Below are positions 8,876 to 17,536 of a stretch of DNA of 64,000 nt, piece after piece (the stretch's first letter is position 1; the number at the start of each line of letters is the position of its first letter). Source of the stretch: Mycobacterium avium subsp. avium. Its GTDB lineage: Bacteria > Actinomycetota > Actinomycetes > Mycobacteriales > Mycobacteriaceae. Under the pieces are notes generated by a model. It ran no database searches. It was not told where the DNA came from and saw nothing but the letters and a program-made list of their open reading frames with translations. The DNA is taken from assembly GCF_009741445.1 (NCBI RefSeq), contig NZ_CP046507.1:868001-932000 (forward strand). Reading direction: 5' to 3'. The translations under genes were made by a program, and so were the position numbers.

Positions 8876-9081
8876 CTGCCTGTGAAGTCAAACGTTCGTG
8901 TGCATCGAGCCGGGGGCCGTCATCGCGCGAGGAGGTCAACGCCGTTTCGGCGCCGAAATCGAAATCGAACACGTCGAAGTTGCTCGCAATCCGTGAAGGC
9001 TTCACCGACTTTGGGATCACGATCTTACCGAGTGAGCAAATGTCTCCTCACCACGACCTGGGCAGGTGTCCATCCGCGCCC
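8868..9081 (-). pseudogene. Remnant of a second aldo/keto reductase (C-terminal end)
   Basis: The minus strand contains only the last part of an aldo/keto reductase. One frame gives 'GWTPAQVVVRRHLLTR' and then a stop. The next frame continues the alignment with 'SLGKIVIPKSVKPSRIASNF' and 'DVFDFDFGAE', ending at 8868. These two pieces match the family's contiguous C-terminal signature, so a single-base frameshift near 9035 separates them, and everything upstream of about 9081 is gone. The remnant's stop overlaps the GTG start of the intact reductase, the way a translationally coupled pair would. No promoter or intact start is left. Unlike the intact copy, the remnant keeps the standard VIPKS motif. 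Confidence 0.8.
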
Positions 9082-9105
9082 TTCAGCACTGGGCGGGCCA
9101 CCACG

Positions 9106-9146
9106 TACAGTTAGCCTCCGTGACGACGGCGACGACGCGGCAGTGA
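9106..9146 (+). promoter_or_regulatory. Possible lipN promoter with a leaderless micro-ORF
   Basis: TACAGT at 9106-9111 fits a mycobacterial -10 hexamer. Eight bases later a GTG opens a tiny frame of eight codons (9120-9146) ending in TGA, about 50 bp before the lipN start. If transcription begins at or near 9119-9120, this would be a leaderless leader peptide. No -35 was assigned. This is a pattern match only, and the micro-ORF has no recognisable regulatory codons. Confidence 0.3.
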
Positions 9147-9198
9147 ACAACCGTTCGTCGTCGGGCGGTACCACGTTCGTGCGAGGGGGAGTAGCTCC

Positions 9199-10320
9199 AT
9201 GACCAAGCCGCTGACCGACACCGCACCCGTCGACCCCGGCGCGCAGCGCGGGTCGATGCCGCTGACCAACCGCATCCAGGGCGCGGTCACCAGCGTCGGG
9301 GTCAAGGTCATCCCGTGGATCCCGACCGCCGTGCGCCGCGGCCTGGTGCGCGGCCGCTCGGTCATCATCGACGGCAACACGCTCGACCCGACCCTGCAGC
9401 TGATGCTGTCCGGTCTGCGCGCCGTCGGCATCGACGGCCTGGTGGTCGACGACGACCCCGAGCTGTCCCGCGCCCAGATGCACGAGTCCACGGTGGGGTT
9501 CCCCGGCCCGCAGATCCACGTCGACGTCGCCGAACTGGCGCTGCCCGGCCCGGCCGGCGACATCCCGGCGCGGCACTATCGGCCCGCCGGCGGCGAGACC
9601 CAGGCCCCGCTGCTGGTCTTCTACCACGGCGGCGGCTGGTCGATCGGCGACCTGGACACCCACGACTCGCTGTGCCGGCTGACCTGCCGCGACGCCGGCA
9701 TCCACGTGCTCTCGATCGACTACCGGCTGGCGCCCGAGCATCCCGCGCCGGCCGCCATCGACGACGCGTACGCCGCCTTCACCTGGGCGCATGAGCACGC
9801 CGGCGAGCTGGGCGCGGCCCCCGGGCGAGTGGCGGTCGGCGGCGACAGCGCCGGCGGCAACCTGGCCGCCGTCGTCAGCCAGCTGGCCCGCGACGCGGGC
9901 GGCCCGGCACCGGTGCTGCAGTGGCTGATCTACCCGCGCACCGACTTCACCGCCCGGACCCGGTCGCTGAGCCTGTTCTCCCGCGGCTTCCTGCTGACCA
10001 AGCGCGACATCGACTGGTTCGAATCGCAGTATCTGCGGAACTCGGGGCTGGACCGGACGGACCCGCGGGTGTCGCCGGCGCTGGCCGAATCGCTGGCCGG
10101 CCTGGCCCCGGCGCTGATCGCGGTGGCCGGCTTCGACCCGCTGCGCGACGAGGGCCAGAGCTACGCCGAGGCGCTGCGCGCCGCCGGCACCCCGGTGGAC
10201 CTGCGGTACCTGGGTTCGCTGACGCACGGCTTCGCCAACCTGTTCCAGCTCGGCGGCGACAGCATGGTGGCCACCAGCGAGTTGATCTCGGCGCTGCGCG
10301 CGCACCTGAGCCGGGTCTGA
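9199..10320 (+). CDS. lipN: Alpha/beta hydrolase of the hormone-sensitive lipase family (LipN)
   Basis: 373 residues. The oxyanion-hole motif HGGGW starts at His143, the nucleophile elbow GDSAGG has Ser217, the catalytic Asp is Asp313 in 'GFDPLRDEG', and the His is His343 in 'LTHGFAN'. This is the complete triad of a type IV carboxylesterase/lipase that hydrolyses short-chain esters. The first ~110 residues form a cap region typical of mycobacterial LipH/I/N proteins. No signal peptide is visible, so it is probably cytosolic or loosely membrane-bound. ATG 9199 follows GAGGGGGAGTAGCTCC. The position before the DsbA-like gene matches Rv2970c of M. tuberculosis. Confidence 0.92.
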   Translation: MTKPLTDTAPVDPGAQRGSMPLTNRIQGAVTSVGVKVIPWIPTAVRRGLVRGRSVIIDGNTLDPTLQLMLSGLRAVGIDGLVVDDDPELSRAQMHESTVGFPGPQIHVDVAELALPGPAGDIPARHYRPAGGETQAPLLVFYHGGGWSIGDLDTHDSLCRLTCRDAGIHVLSIDYRLAPEHPAPAAIDDAYAAFTWAHEHAGELGAAPGRVAVGGDSAGGNLAAVVSQLARDAGGPAPVLQWLIYPRTDFTARTRSLSLFSRGFLLTKRDIDWFESQYLRNSGLDRTDPRVSPALAESLAGLAPALIAVAGFDPLRDEGQSYAEALRAAGTPVDLRYLGSLTHGFANLFQLGGDSMVATSELISALRAHLSRV

Positions 10321-10415
10321 TCCGTGCGACGGGCGGCGCCGGTAATCTAGAGGCGCCTTGTCCGATCGCTTTGTCGGCAGACCGACAACTCGAGTGACGA
10401 AAGATCAGGGAACCC

Positions 10416-11183
10416 GTGGCCGACAACCCCAAACGTCCCCCGCGATTCGACATGAAGTCGGCCTCCGGCGGTAAGTCCGGGCGACTCGTCCAGATCGGCG
10501 GCACCGCGTTCGTCGTCATCTTCGCCGTCGCCCTGGTCTTCTACATCGTGACCTCGCACCACAAGAAGGCCGGGCCCACCGGCGCCGGCGACACGGTGCG
10601 GGTGACGTCGAGCAAGCTGATCACCCAGCCCGGCAGCAGCAACCCCAAGGCCGTCGTGACCCTGTACGAGGACTTCCTGTGCCCGGCCTGCGGCAACTTC
10701 GAGCGCACCTTCGGCCCCACGGTGTCCAAGCTGATCGACCTCGGCGCCATCGCGGCCGACTACTCCATGGTGTCGATCCTCGACAGCCCGCGAAACCAGA
10801 ACTATTCGTCGCGGGCCGGCGCCGCGGCGCTGTGCGTCGCCGACGAGTCCCTGGACGCGTTCCGGCGGTTCCACACCGCTTTGTTCAGCACCGCCATCCA
10901 GCCCAGCGAGACCGGCAAGACGTTCCCGGACAACGCGCGGCTGATCGAGCTCGCCCGCGAATCCGGCGTGGTGGGCAAGGTTCCGGACTGCATCAACAGC
11001 GGCAAGTACATCGCCAAGGTCACCGGCGAGGCGGCGGCCGCCAAGATCCGCGCCACGCCGACGATCAAGATCAACGGCGAGGACTACGACCCGTCCACGC
11101 CCGATGCCCTGGTCGGCAAGATCAAGGAGATCGTGGGCGACATCCCGGGGCTGGACGGCGCGGTCGCGCCGGCCGCCATGTGA
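10416..11183 (+). CDS. Membrane-anchored DsbA-like thioredoxin-fold oxidoreductase (Rv2969c type)
   Basis: 255 residues. A single N-terminal membrane segment (about 31-46, 'GGTAFVVIFAVALVFYIV') anchors a periplasmic thioredoxin-fold domain. The active-site motif is CPAC (Cys89/Cys92) in 'EDFLCPACGNFE', an oxidising DsbA-like dithiol. The cis-proline loop is 'IRATPTIKING'. A second cysteine pair (in 'ALCVADE' and 'PDCINSG') matches the extra disulfide known for mycobacterial DsbA. It introduces disulfides into exported proteins and is reoxidised by VKOR, encoded by the next gene, which overlaps its stop by 4 bp. GTG 10416 is the start, giving 'MADNPKRPPRFDMKS'. Confidence 0.93.
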   Translation: MADNPKRPPRFDMKSASGGKSGRLVQIGGTAFVVIFAVALVFYIVTSHHKKAGPTGAGDTVRVTSSKLITQPGSSNPKAVVTLYEDFLCPACGNFERTFGPTVSKLIDLGAIAADYSMVSILDSPRNQNYSSRAGAAALCVADESLDAFRRFHTALFSTAIQPSETGKTFPDNARLIELARESGVVGKVPDCINSGKYIAKVTGEAAAAKIRATPTIKINGEDYDPSTPDALVGKIKEIVGDIPGLDGAVAPAAM

Positions 11184-11815
11184 CCGGTGCGGTGGCGACG
11201 GAAGCGACCGGCCTGACCCCGGATTCGCCGGCCGGGCCGGCGGTGCCGGCGCTGAGCGCCTGGTCGGTGCTGGTCGCCGGGGTGATCGGCCTGGTCGCGT
11301 CGGTGACGCTGACGCTGGAGAAGATCGACATCCTGCTCGACCCGGCGTATGTGCCGTCCTGCAACATCAACCCGATCCTGTCCTGCGGGTCGGTGATGAT
11401 CACGCCGCAGGCGTCGCTGCTGGGCTTCCCCAACCCGCTGCTCGGCCTGGTGGCGTTCACCGTGGTGGTGGTCACCGGCCTGCTGGCGGTGACGAAAGTT
11501 GTTCTGCCGCAATGGTATTGGATGGGACTGACGGCGGGTCTGGTGGTCGGCGCGGTGTTCGTGCACTGGCTGATCTTCCAGAGCCTGTATCGCATCGGCG
11601 CGCTGTGCCCGTATTGCATGGTGGTGTGGGTGGTGACCATCGCGCTGCTGGTGGTGGTCGCCTCGATCGCCTACCGCCCCGCGCTGGGGGACCGCCGGTC
11701 CGGCCCGGGCTGGCTGCTGTTCCAGTGGCGGTGGTCGATCGTCGCGCTGTGGTTCACCGCGGTGTTTCTGCTGATCATGGTCCGGTTCTGGGACTATTGG
11801 TCGACGCTGCTGTAG
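11180..11815 (+). CDS. Vitamin K epoxide reductase family membrane protein (disulfide generator)
   Basis: 211 residues with five hydrophobic segments. The quinone-linked active site is CPYC (Cys143/Cys146) in '[12 protein letters not shown]'. The electron-shuttling loop cysteines are Cys61 ('VPSCNIN') and Cys69 ('ILSCGSV'). All four catalytic cysteines of a bacterial VKOR are thus present. It reoxidises the DsbA-like partner and passes electrons to menaquinone. The GTG start at 11180 overlaps the TGA of the partner gene, implying translational coupling and stoichiometric production. In M. tuberculosis pca (pyruvate carboxylase) follows this gene; here rsmD starts only 10 bp downstream. Confidence 0.95.
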   Translation: MTGAVATEATGLTPDSPAGPAVPALSAWSVLVAGVIGLVASVTLTLEKIDILLDPAYVPSCNINPILSCGSVMITPQASLLGFPNPLLGLVAFTVVVVTGLLAVTKVVLPQWYWMGLTAGLVVGAVFVHWLIFQSLYRIGALCPYCMVVWVVTIALLVVVASIAYRPALGDRRSGPGWLLFQWRWSIVALWFTAVFLLIMVRFWDYWSTLL

Positions 11816-11825
11816 GGGCGCGCGG

Positions 11826-12380
11826 ATGACCCGGATCATCGGCGGCGTGGCCGGGGGGCGCCGCCTCGCCGTGCCGCCCCGGGGCACCCGGCCCACCACC
11901 GACCGGGTCCGCGAATCGCTGTTCAACATCCTGGCCGCGCGCCGCGAGCTGACCGGCCTGGCGGTGCTGGACCTCTATGCCGGTTCGGGCGCCCTGGGTC
12001 TGGAGGCGCTCTCCCGCGGCGCAGCGACCGCGCTGTTCGTCGAGTCCGACCCGCGCGCCGCGGCGGTGATCGCCCGCAACATCGACACCCTGGGGCTGCC
12101 CGGTGCGACGCTGCGCCGCGGCGCGGTCGCGGCCGTGCTGGCCGGCGGCGCCGCGACCGCGGTCGATCTGGTGCTCGCCGATCCGCCCTACGACGTCGGC
12201 GCCGCCGGGGTCGACGCCGTGCTGGCGGCGCTGGCCGCGCACGGCTGGGTGCGCGCGGGCAGCGTCGCGGTGGTGGAGCGCCCCGCCGGCAGCGCGCCGC
12301 TGAGCTGGCCCGCCGGCTGGTCCGGTTGGCCGCAACGGGTATACGGCGACACTCGTTTGGAGCTGGCCGAGCGGCTGTGA
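11826..12380 (+). CDS. rsmD: 16S rRNA (guanine-N2) methyltransferase RsmD
   Basis: 184 residues. The opening '[18 protein letters not shown]', followed by '[15 protein letters not shown]', is the RsmD signature. The SAM-binding motif is '[19 protein letters not shown]' and the catalytic motif IV is DPPY at residue 119. RsmD methylates G966 (E. coli numbering) of 16S rRNA in the assembled small subunit. Spacing to the VKOR stop is 10 bp, and coaD follows 121 bp downstream, the usual rsmD-coaD pairing. ATG 11826 is the only sensible start. Confidence 0.96.
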   Translation: MTRIIGGVAGGRRLAVPPRGTRPTTDRVRESLFNILAARRELTGLAVLDLYAGSGALGLEALSRGAATALFVESDPRAAAVIARNIDTLGLPGATLRRGAVAAVLAGGAATAVDLVLADPPYDVGAAGVDAVLAALAAHGWVRAGSVAVVERPAGSAPLSWPAGWSGWPQRVYGDTRLELAERL

Positions 12381-12400
12381 GCGGGCGTGTACCGTCGTTC

Positions 12401-12469
12401 GTCATGGGCGCCGCTCCTCAGCATCGCTTTCGCTCTGCCTCGTCGTCGGCGCGCGTCATGGGCGCCGCT
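12401..12469. repeat. Pair of 15-bp direct repeats between rsmD and coaD
   Basis: GTCATGGGCGCCGCT occurs at 12401-12415 and again, identically, at 12455-12469, 54 bp apart, in the otherwise featureless 121-bp gap between rsmD and coaD. It may be a small tandem duplication. No ORF, terminator or promoter is evident, and the repeat unit contains the palindrome GGCGCC. Confidence 0.45.
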
Positions 12470-12501
12470 GCGAACTCTCCCGCCAGGCCGGGACGGCCCG
12501 C

Positions 12502-12984
12502 ATGACCGGCGCCGTGTGCCCCGGGTCGTTCGACCCGGTGACGCTGGGCCACGTCGACGTCTTCGAGCGCGCGTCGGCCCAATTCGACGAGGTGGTGGTC
12601 GCGATCCTGACCAACCCCGCCAAGAAGGGCATGTTCGACCTCGACGAGCGGATCGCGATGATCGAGGAATCGACCACGCATCTGAGCAACCTGCGGGTAG
12701 AGGCCGGACAGGGGCTGGTGGTCGACTTCGTCAGGTCGCGCGGCATGACCGCCATCGTCAAGGGCCTGCGCACCGGCACCGACTTCGAATACGAGCTGCA
12801 GATGGCGCAGATGAACAAGCACATCGCCGGTGTGGACACGTTTTTCGTCGCGACCGCGCCGCGCTATTCGTTCGTGTCGTCGTCGCTGGCCAAGGAGGTC
12901 GCCATGCTCGGCGGTGACGTGTCGGAGCTGCTGCCCGAACCGGTCAACCGCCGCTTGCGCGAAAAGCTTTCCGGGCGTTCCTGA
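12502..12984 (+). CDS. coaD: Phosphopantetheine adenylyltransferase
   Basis: 160 residues, the standard CoaD length. The nucleotidyltransferase motif is '[18 protein letters not shown]' with the TxGH signature at residues 14-17 (T-L-G-H). '[20 protein letters not shown]' binds the phosphopantetheine arm, and the C-terminal '[13 protein letters not shown]' is the ISSTxxR-equivalent motif in its mycobacterial form. The enzyme transfers AMP from ATP to 4'-phosphopantetheine, the penultimate step of coenzyme A synthesis. ATG 12502 gives the family N terminus [11 protein letters not shown]. In M. tuberculosis purU follows; here a broken DUF222-HNH gene follows on the opposite strand. Confidence 0.97.
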   Translation: MTGAVCPGSFDPVTLGHVDVFERASAQFDEVVVAILTNPAKKGMFDLDERIAMIEESTTHLSNLRVEAGQGLVVDFVRSRGMTAIVKGLRTGTDFEYELQMAQMNKHIAGVDTFFVATAPRYSFVSSSLAKEVAMLGGDVSELLPEPVNRRLREKLSGRS

Positions 12985-13044
12985 ATCGGCTCGGTCGACA
13001 CGTAAAGCATTGGCCCGCAAGGGTTTCGGTTAGACGCTACGCGC

Positions 13045-14289
13045 CTAATTCGTCGCCGGTGGTGGTTGGGGTTGGAAGGGGTCGTACCACCACCAGTCGG
13101 CGCGTTGGCCGAGGGGTCCGGGACAGGGTGGGACGGCGGGTGGGGGTCTGGTCGGTTTGCGGGCCAGTGATCCTGGTTTCAGGTGGCGCCCGGAGCTGTC
13201 GGTGACGAGGAGGGTGTCGGCGGGGCCGGTGATGGTGATCTCGCCGCGGTGGTGGGCGCGGTGGTGATAGGGGCAGACCAGGACCAGGTTGGACAGTTCG
13301 GTGGGGCCGCCGTCTTCCTAGTGCCGCAGGTGGTGGGCGTGCAGTCCGCGGGTGGCGCCACAGCCGGGGATCGCGCAGCCGCGGTGGCGGTGTTCGAGGG
13401 CGCGGCGTAGCCGCCGGTTGATCACCCGGGTCGAGCGGCCCGCACCGATGGGTTGGCCGTCGCGTTCGACCCACACCTCGCAGGTGGCATCACAGGTCAG
13501 ATAGCGGCGCTCGGCGTCGCTTAGCAGCGGGCCCAAATGCAGGCCGGCGACGCGTTGGGCGGCGTCGAGGTGGACCACCACGGTGGTGTGGTGGCCGTGG
13601 GGGCGGCGGTGCGCCTCGGCGTCCCAGCCGGTTTCGATCAGGCGGATAAACGCCTCCAGCGTGCCCGGCAACGGCCGGACCTGCTCGCCGGCCCGGTGGT
13701 TGTGGTCGCGTTTCCATTCGGCGATCAGCGCTTCGCGGTGCGCGGCCAGGGCGGCGTCGAATGTGGCGGCATCGAGGCGGTCGAGCGTGATCCGCCAGCA
13801 GCTGAGCTCCTCGTCGGAGGTCTTGGTGAGGCCGGGCTGCGGTGCCGGCTTGGCCTCGGGTTGGGGCCGCGGTTCCAGCTTGACCGCGGTGCGCAGCTGG
13901 TTGACCGTGGCCACCGCGGCCAGCTGCGCGTAATGCTCATCGGATCCCTCCCCGGCACGCTGCGCGATGACTCCGAGCTGGTCCAGCGACAACCGGCCCT
14001 CCCGCAGACCGGCCGCGCAGCGGGGAAACGAGTCCAGCCGGCGGGCCACGGCCGCGATCGTCTCGGCATTGCCCGGTGAGCAGCCCGTCTTCCAGGCCAC
14101 CAGCGCGCCAAGAGACCGCGCCCCGGTGGCTCCCCACAGCTGCTCGCGCTCGATCTGCGCGACGATCTCCACGATGCGCCCATCAATTGCATTACGCTGC
14201 CCGGTCAACTCCGCCAACTCGTCAAACAGCACCGCCAACCGATCGCAAGGACGCACCTCCACCTCAGCTGCCAGCACGCTCGAGGACAT
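13045..14289 (-). pseudogene. DUF222-HNH endonuclease (13E12-family type) interrupted by an amber codon
   Basis: The frame opens at 14289 (MSSSVLAAEVEVRPCDRLA) and runs 323 residues through the DUF222 domain into the HNH motif 'CAIPGCGATRGLHAHHLRH'. It then meets TAG at 13318-13320. The same frame continues without interruption as 'EDGGPTELSNLVLVCPYHHR', then 'AHHRGEITITGPADT', and ends at 13045 after a Trp-rich tail. Family members normally have Trp exactly where the TAG is (HHLRHW), so one TGG-to-TAG change splits an otherwise intact 414-residue protein, cutting off the second half of the nuclease motif. M. tuberculosis 13E12 repeat proteins belong to this family. Either the gene is dead or rare readthrough occurs. 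It occupies part of the place where M. tuberculosis carries purU and the PDIM locus. Confidence 0.88.
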
Positions 14290-14587
14290 GACAACATCAT
14301 GACAGCGGGGTCCGACAAGTTTCGGCCGTCAAACCGCGGCGGTGCCCGACCGCCCCGCGAAAGCCCGCCATCCAACATCGAAACCGTTAAGCGGCAAGCT
14401 CCTTGACATGGCAACCACCGTATGGAGTAGCCGGCCGCTGCCGGGGTACCCGTTGGCTTCGACCCCGCACCGCCGAGCCCCGTCGAAAAAGGATCAACAA
14501 CGCCGACGCGGAACGTATCTTGAAGATCTCATCCGAGACACGAGGGGGATTTGCGAGGTCGGCGACGTCGATAGGAGAACGGCAGCC

Positions 14588-16297
14588 ATGACGCTAGACA
14601 ATCCACTCGACGGACCCGAGGCGGCGGCGGACCTGATCGCGCTCCTGGCCGACGAGGGAGTCGCGGACTTCTTCATCAACCCCGGAACCGACTCGGCGCC
14701 CATCCAGGAAGCGCTCGCGGCGGCGCGCGCCGCCGGTACGCCCAGCCCGCGGGCGGTGCTGTGCGTGCACGAAAGCGTCGCCCTGGCGGCAGCCATCGGC
14801 CACCACATGGCCAGCGCCCGGCCGCAGGCGGTCATGGTGCACGTCGACGCCGGGACGCTGAACCTGGGCTGCCAGCTGCACAACGCGCAGCGCAACGGAA
14901 CCCCGGTGGTGGTATTCGCCGGGCGCACCCCCTACAGCTCGGCGCCCGACGTCCGCGGCCACCGCGACACCCACATCCATTGGCAGCAGGAACAACTCGA
15001 CCAGCCCGCCGTGATGCGCAATTACGCCAAGTGGCACATGGAGGTTCCGCGCGGGCGTGAGCTGGCCCCCATCGTCCGCCGGGCATTCCAGGTCGCCCAG
15101 TCCAGCCCGCCCGGACCGGCCTACGTCATGCTGCCGCGCGAAGCCCTGATGGAGCCCGGCGGCCGGGCGTTGCAGCGACGGCTGCCGCCGGCCGTTCCGC
15201 CCGGCCCCGACCCCGCCGCGCTGGGCCGGCTGGCCGGGATCCTGGTCGCCGGGCAGCGGGTGGTCATCGTCACCGCCCGCACCGCCGCCGACCCCGCCGC
15301 CGCGACCGTGCTGGCCCGCATCGCCGAGATCCTCGGAGCGCCGGTGATCGACCAGGGCGACCGCGCCAACCTGCCGCCCGGGCATCCGCTGCACGTCACC
15401 GGCGACGCGGCCCCGCTGCAGGACGCCGACACGGTGCTGCTGCTGGACAGCGAAGTGCCGTGGGTGCCCGCACAGTTGGCCCCGCCCGCGACGGCCCGGG
15501 TGGTGCAGATCGACGCCGACCCGGTCAAGCCGAGCATGCCGCTGTGGTCCTACCCGGTCGAAATCGCGTTGACCGCCGACACCCGGGTCGCGCTGCTGCT
15601 GCTCGAGCAGACCCTGCTGCGGCTGGCCAACGACGAGCTGCGCGAAAAGTGGAGCACCCGCCGCGGCGCGGTGGAATCCCAAGTGGCGCAACGCCGCCGG
15701 GAAGCGGCGCGCCGGGCCGAGTCCGACAGCGACGCCGATGCCCCCGACGCGATGCTGGCCGCGCTCGGCGGCGCGCTGCCCGACGACGCTGTCGTCGTCC
15801 AGGAGGCCGTGACCAACCGGCCCGCGGTGGCCCGCCAGGTGCGGCGGCCGCCCGGGCAGCTCTTCGACACCGGCGCACCGGCTTTGGGCTGGGCGCTGGG
15901 CGGCGCCTTCGGGATCAAACTGGCCCGGCCGCACGCACCCGTCGTCGCGATCTGCGGCGACGGTTCGTTCAACTTCGGAGTGCCCACCGCTGCGCTGTGG
16001 TCCGCGCATCGCTACGGCGCGCCGTTCGTGACCGTCGTGTTGAACAACCACTCCTACCTGGCCTCCAAGACACCGGTGACGGAGCTGTACCCGCAGGGAA
16101 TCTCCGTGCGCGACAATGACTTTCCCGAAACTCGGCTGACCCCGGAGACCGACTATGCCGTGCTGGCCCGGGCCTGCGGGGGCAGCGGACGCGACGTGCA
16201 CACCCCGGCGCAGATGCGCGAGGCCATCGGGTGGGCGCTGGACGAGGCGGGCCAGGGCCGGTGCGCGGTGCTCGACGTACGGCTGCCGCAAACCTAG
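14588..16297 (+). CDS. Thiamine-diphosphate enzyme, acetolactate-synthase-like
   Basis: 569 residues with the three-domain plan of ThDP decarboxylases/ligases. The N-terminal PYR domain carries the cofactor-activating glutamate Glu62 ('CVHESVALAAAIGH'), a central Rossmann-like domain follows, and the C-terminal PP domain has the ThDP/Mg motif GDGSFNFG from Gly457 through 'VVLNNHSY'. The FAD-contact pattern of true acetolactate synthases is not obvious, and no small subunit is nearby, so the substrate is unknown; oxalyl-CoA, benzoylformate or phosphonopyruvate-type chemistry are all possible. ATG 14588 follows AGGAGAACGGCAGCC. The 298-bp gap before it (14290-14587) shows no gene. The gene converges with the permease 41 bp away. 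Confidence 0.85.
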   Translation: MTLDNPLDGPEAAADLIALLADEGVADFFINPGTDSAPIQEALAAARAAGTPSPRAVLCVHESVALAAAIGHHMASARPQAVMVHVDAGTLNLGCQLHNAQRNGTPVVVFAGRTPYSSAPDVRGHRDTHIHWQQEQLDQPAVMRNYAKWHMEVPRGRELAPIVRRAFQVAQSSPPGPAYVMLPREALMEPGGRALQRRLPPAVPPGPDPAALGRLAGILVAGQRVVIVTARTAADPAAATVLARIAEILGAPVIDQGDRANLPPGHPLHVTGDAAPLQDADTVLLLDSEVPWVPAQLAPPATARVVQIDADPVKPSMPLWSYPVEIALTADTRVALLLLEQTLLRLANDELREKWSTRRGAVESQVAQRRREAARRAESDSDADAPDAMLAALGGALPDDAVVVQEAVTNRPAVARQVRRPPGQLFDTGAPALGWALGGAFGIKLARPHAPVVAICGDGSFNFGVPTAALWSAHRYGAPFVTVVLNNHSYLASKTPVTELYPQGISVRDNDFPETRLTPETDYAVLARACGGSGRDVHTPAQMREAIGWALDEAGQGRCAVLDVRLPQT

Positions 16298-16338
16298 GGA
16301 CGCCCGGCCCGGGAAGCGGCCCGGCACGGCTGAAGCAC

Positions 16339-17502
16339 TCAGTGCCGATGCTCGGCGGGGTCGGGGGAGCCGCCCATCATCCGCACCATCGCCAGCCCGT
16401 TCGTGCGGACGAACCGAACGATCAGGACCAGCGCGAGCACCAGGAAGGCCACGTTGAGCCAGGTGGTGTAATTCCACGAGACGGACGCCTCGGCCACCGT
16501 CGCGGCGCGCTCGGCCGGAATGAGACCGCTTGTGCCGAAGATCAATTCGACGAGATACCCGGCGGCGACCATCGCGGCGTAGAACGTGCCCAGCAGGGTC
16601 AGCATCATCCGGGTGCCGTAGTACTTGCGGTAGATGTTCAGGATCGGCAGGATCAGCAGGTCGGCGTAGATAAACGCGATCACGCCGCCGAAGCTGATGC
16701 CGCCGTTCCACAACACCGCGGCCAGCGGCACATTGCCGATCGAGCACACGAACGACACGATCGCCACCAGCGGGCCCACGATCGGTCCCCACAGCACCGA
16801 CCAGCCGGGGTGGTCCACCAAAAAGAAGCTCTGCCAAAACTTTTCGGGCACCCACGCCGCGACCGCGCCGGCGATCAGCAAGCCCAGCACCAGGTCGCGC
16901 AGGATCGCCAGCCACTCCATCACGAACACGTGCGACACCGCGGTGAAGCCGGCGGGGGAGAGCAGCCGTCGCCAGAACGGGCCGTCGCCGGCCACCGACA
17001 TGTCCATGGCGGCATGGCCTTCCATCGACCCGGCGATGCCGCGCTGCGCCTGCGCGCGGGCGGCGTCGACCAGCCGCGGGCGCACGAACAGCCGGAACAG
17101 CAGCGCCAGCACTACGATCATCAACGGCCCGCCGACGAACTCGGCGGCGGTGAACTGCCATCCCATCAGCAGCGCCAGGATGATGCCCAACTCCACCACC
17201 AGGTTGGTGGAACCGATCTCGAAGGCCATCGCGGCGGTGAAGTCGGCGCCCTTGCGGAACAGCGCACGGGCCAACGCCACCGCGGCGTACGAGCACGACG
17301 ACGAGGCCGCGCCCAGTCCCGCCGACACCGCAAGCGTGCGCGGGCGCGCGTCGCCCATCAGGGCCACGATGGTGGTCCGGCGCACCACCGCCTGCACCAC
17401 CGCCGACAGGGCGAACCCCAGAATCAGCGCCCACAGGATTTCCCAGGTCATCGACCCGGCGACGGCCAGGGCGTGCCCGACCGCCGACAGTACCGTCGTC
17501 AT
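16339..17502 (-). CDS. Copper-regulated predicted permease (Rv2963 type, UPF0718/ArsP-like)
   Basis: 387 residues with about eight to nine hydrophobic segments in two repeats. The first half holds 'LGAASSSCSYAAVALARALF' and the second 'VSFVCSIGNVPLAAVLWNGG'. These matched Ser/Cys-containing helix turns are characteristic of the DUF318/ArsP permease family and could bind a soft metal or metalloid. The C terminus is His/Met-rich ('MVRMMGGSPDPAEHRH'), and a loop has 'MEGHAAMDMSV'; both are plausible copper ligands. ATG 17502 has an excellent AGGAGGAATCGCC site. The RicR-like palindrome lies 35 bp upstream. Rv2963 is a member of the copper-responsive RicR regulon in M. tuberculosis, so copper export or sequestration is the likely role. 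Confidence 0.9.
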   Translation of the reverse strand: MTTVLSAVGHALAVAGSMTWEILWALILGFALSAVVQAVVRRTTIVALMGDARPRTLAVSAGLGAASSSCSYAAVALARALFRKGADFTAAMAFEIGSTNLVVELGIILALLMGWQFTAAEFVGGPLMIVVLALLFRLFVRPRLVDAARAQAQRGIAGSMEGHAAMDMSVAGDGPFWRRLLSPAGFTAVSHVFVMEWLAILRDLVLGLLIAGAVAAWVPEKFWQSFFLVDHPGWSVLWGPIVGPLVAIVSFVCSIGNVPLAAVLWNGGISFGGVIAFIYADLLILPILNIYRKYYGTRMMLTLLGTFYAAMVAAGYLVELIFGTSGLIPAERAATVAEASVSWNYTTWLNVAFLVLALVLIVRFVRTNGLAMVRMMGGSPDPAEHRH

Positions 17503-17536
17503 GGCGATTCCTCCTGCGCTGACCCTCCCGGCGTAG

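Noticed and set aside
13037..13474. Pro/Arg-rich 145-residue minus-strand frame as a frameshifted end of the HNH gene
   Set aside because: The true C-terminal HNH sequence continues in the original frame past the TAG, so no frameshift is involved and this frame is a shadow.
14403..14591. 62-codon frame upstream of the ThDP gene
   Set aside because: Overlaps the real start, no ribosome binding site, and no recognisable sequence.
14594..17434. 946-codon minus-strand frame spanning the ThDP gene and the permease
   Set aside because: Shadow frame covering two real genes in different orientations; no recognisable domain.
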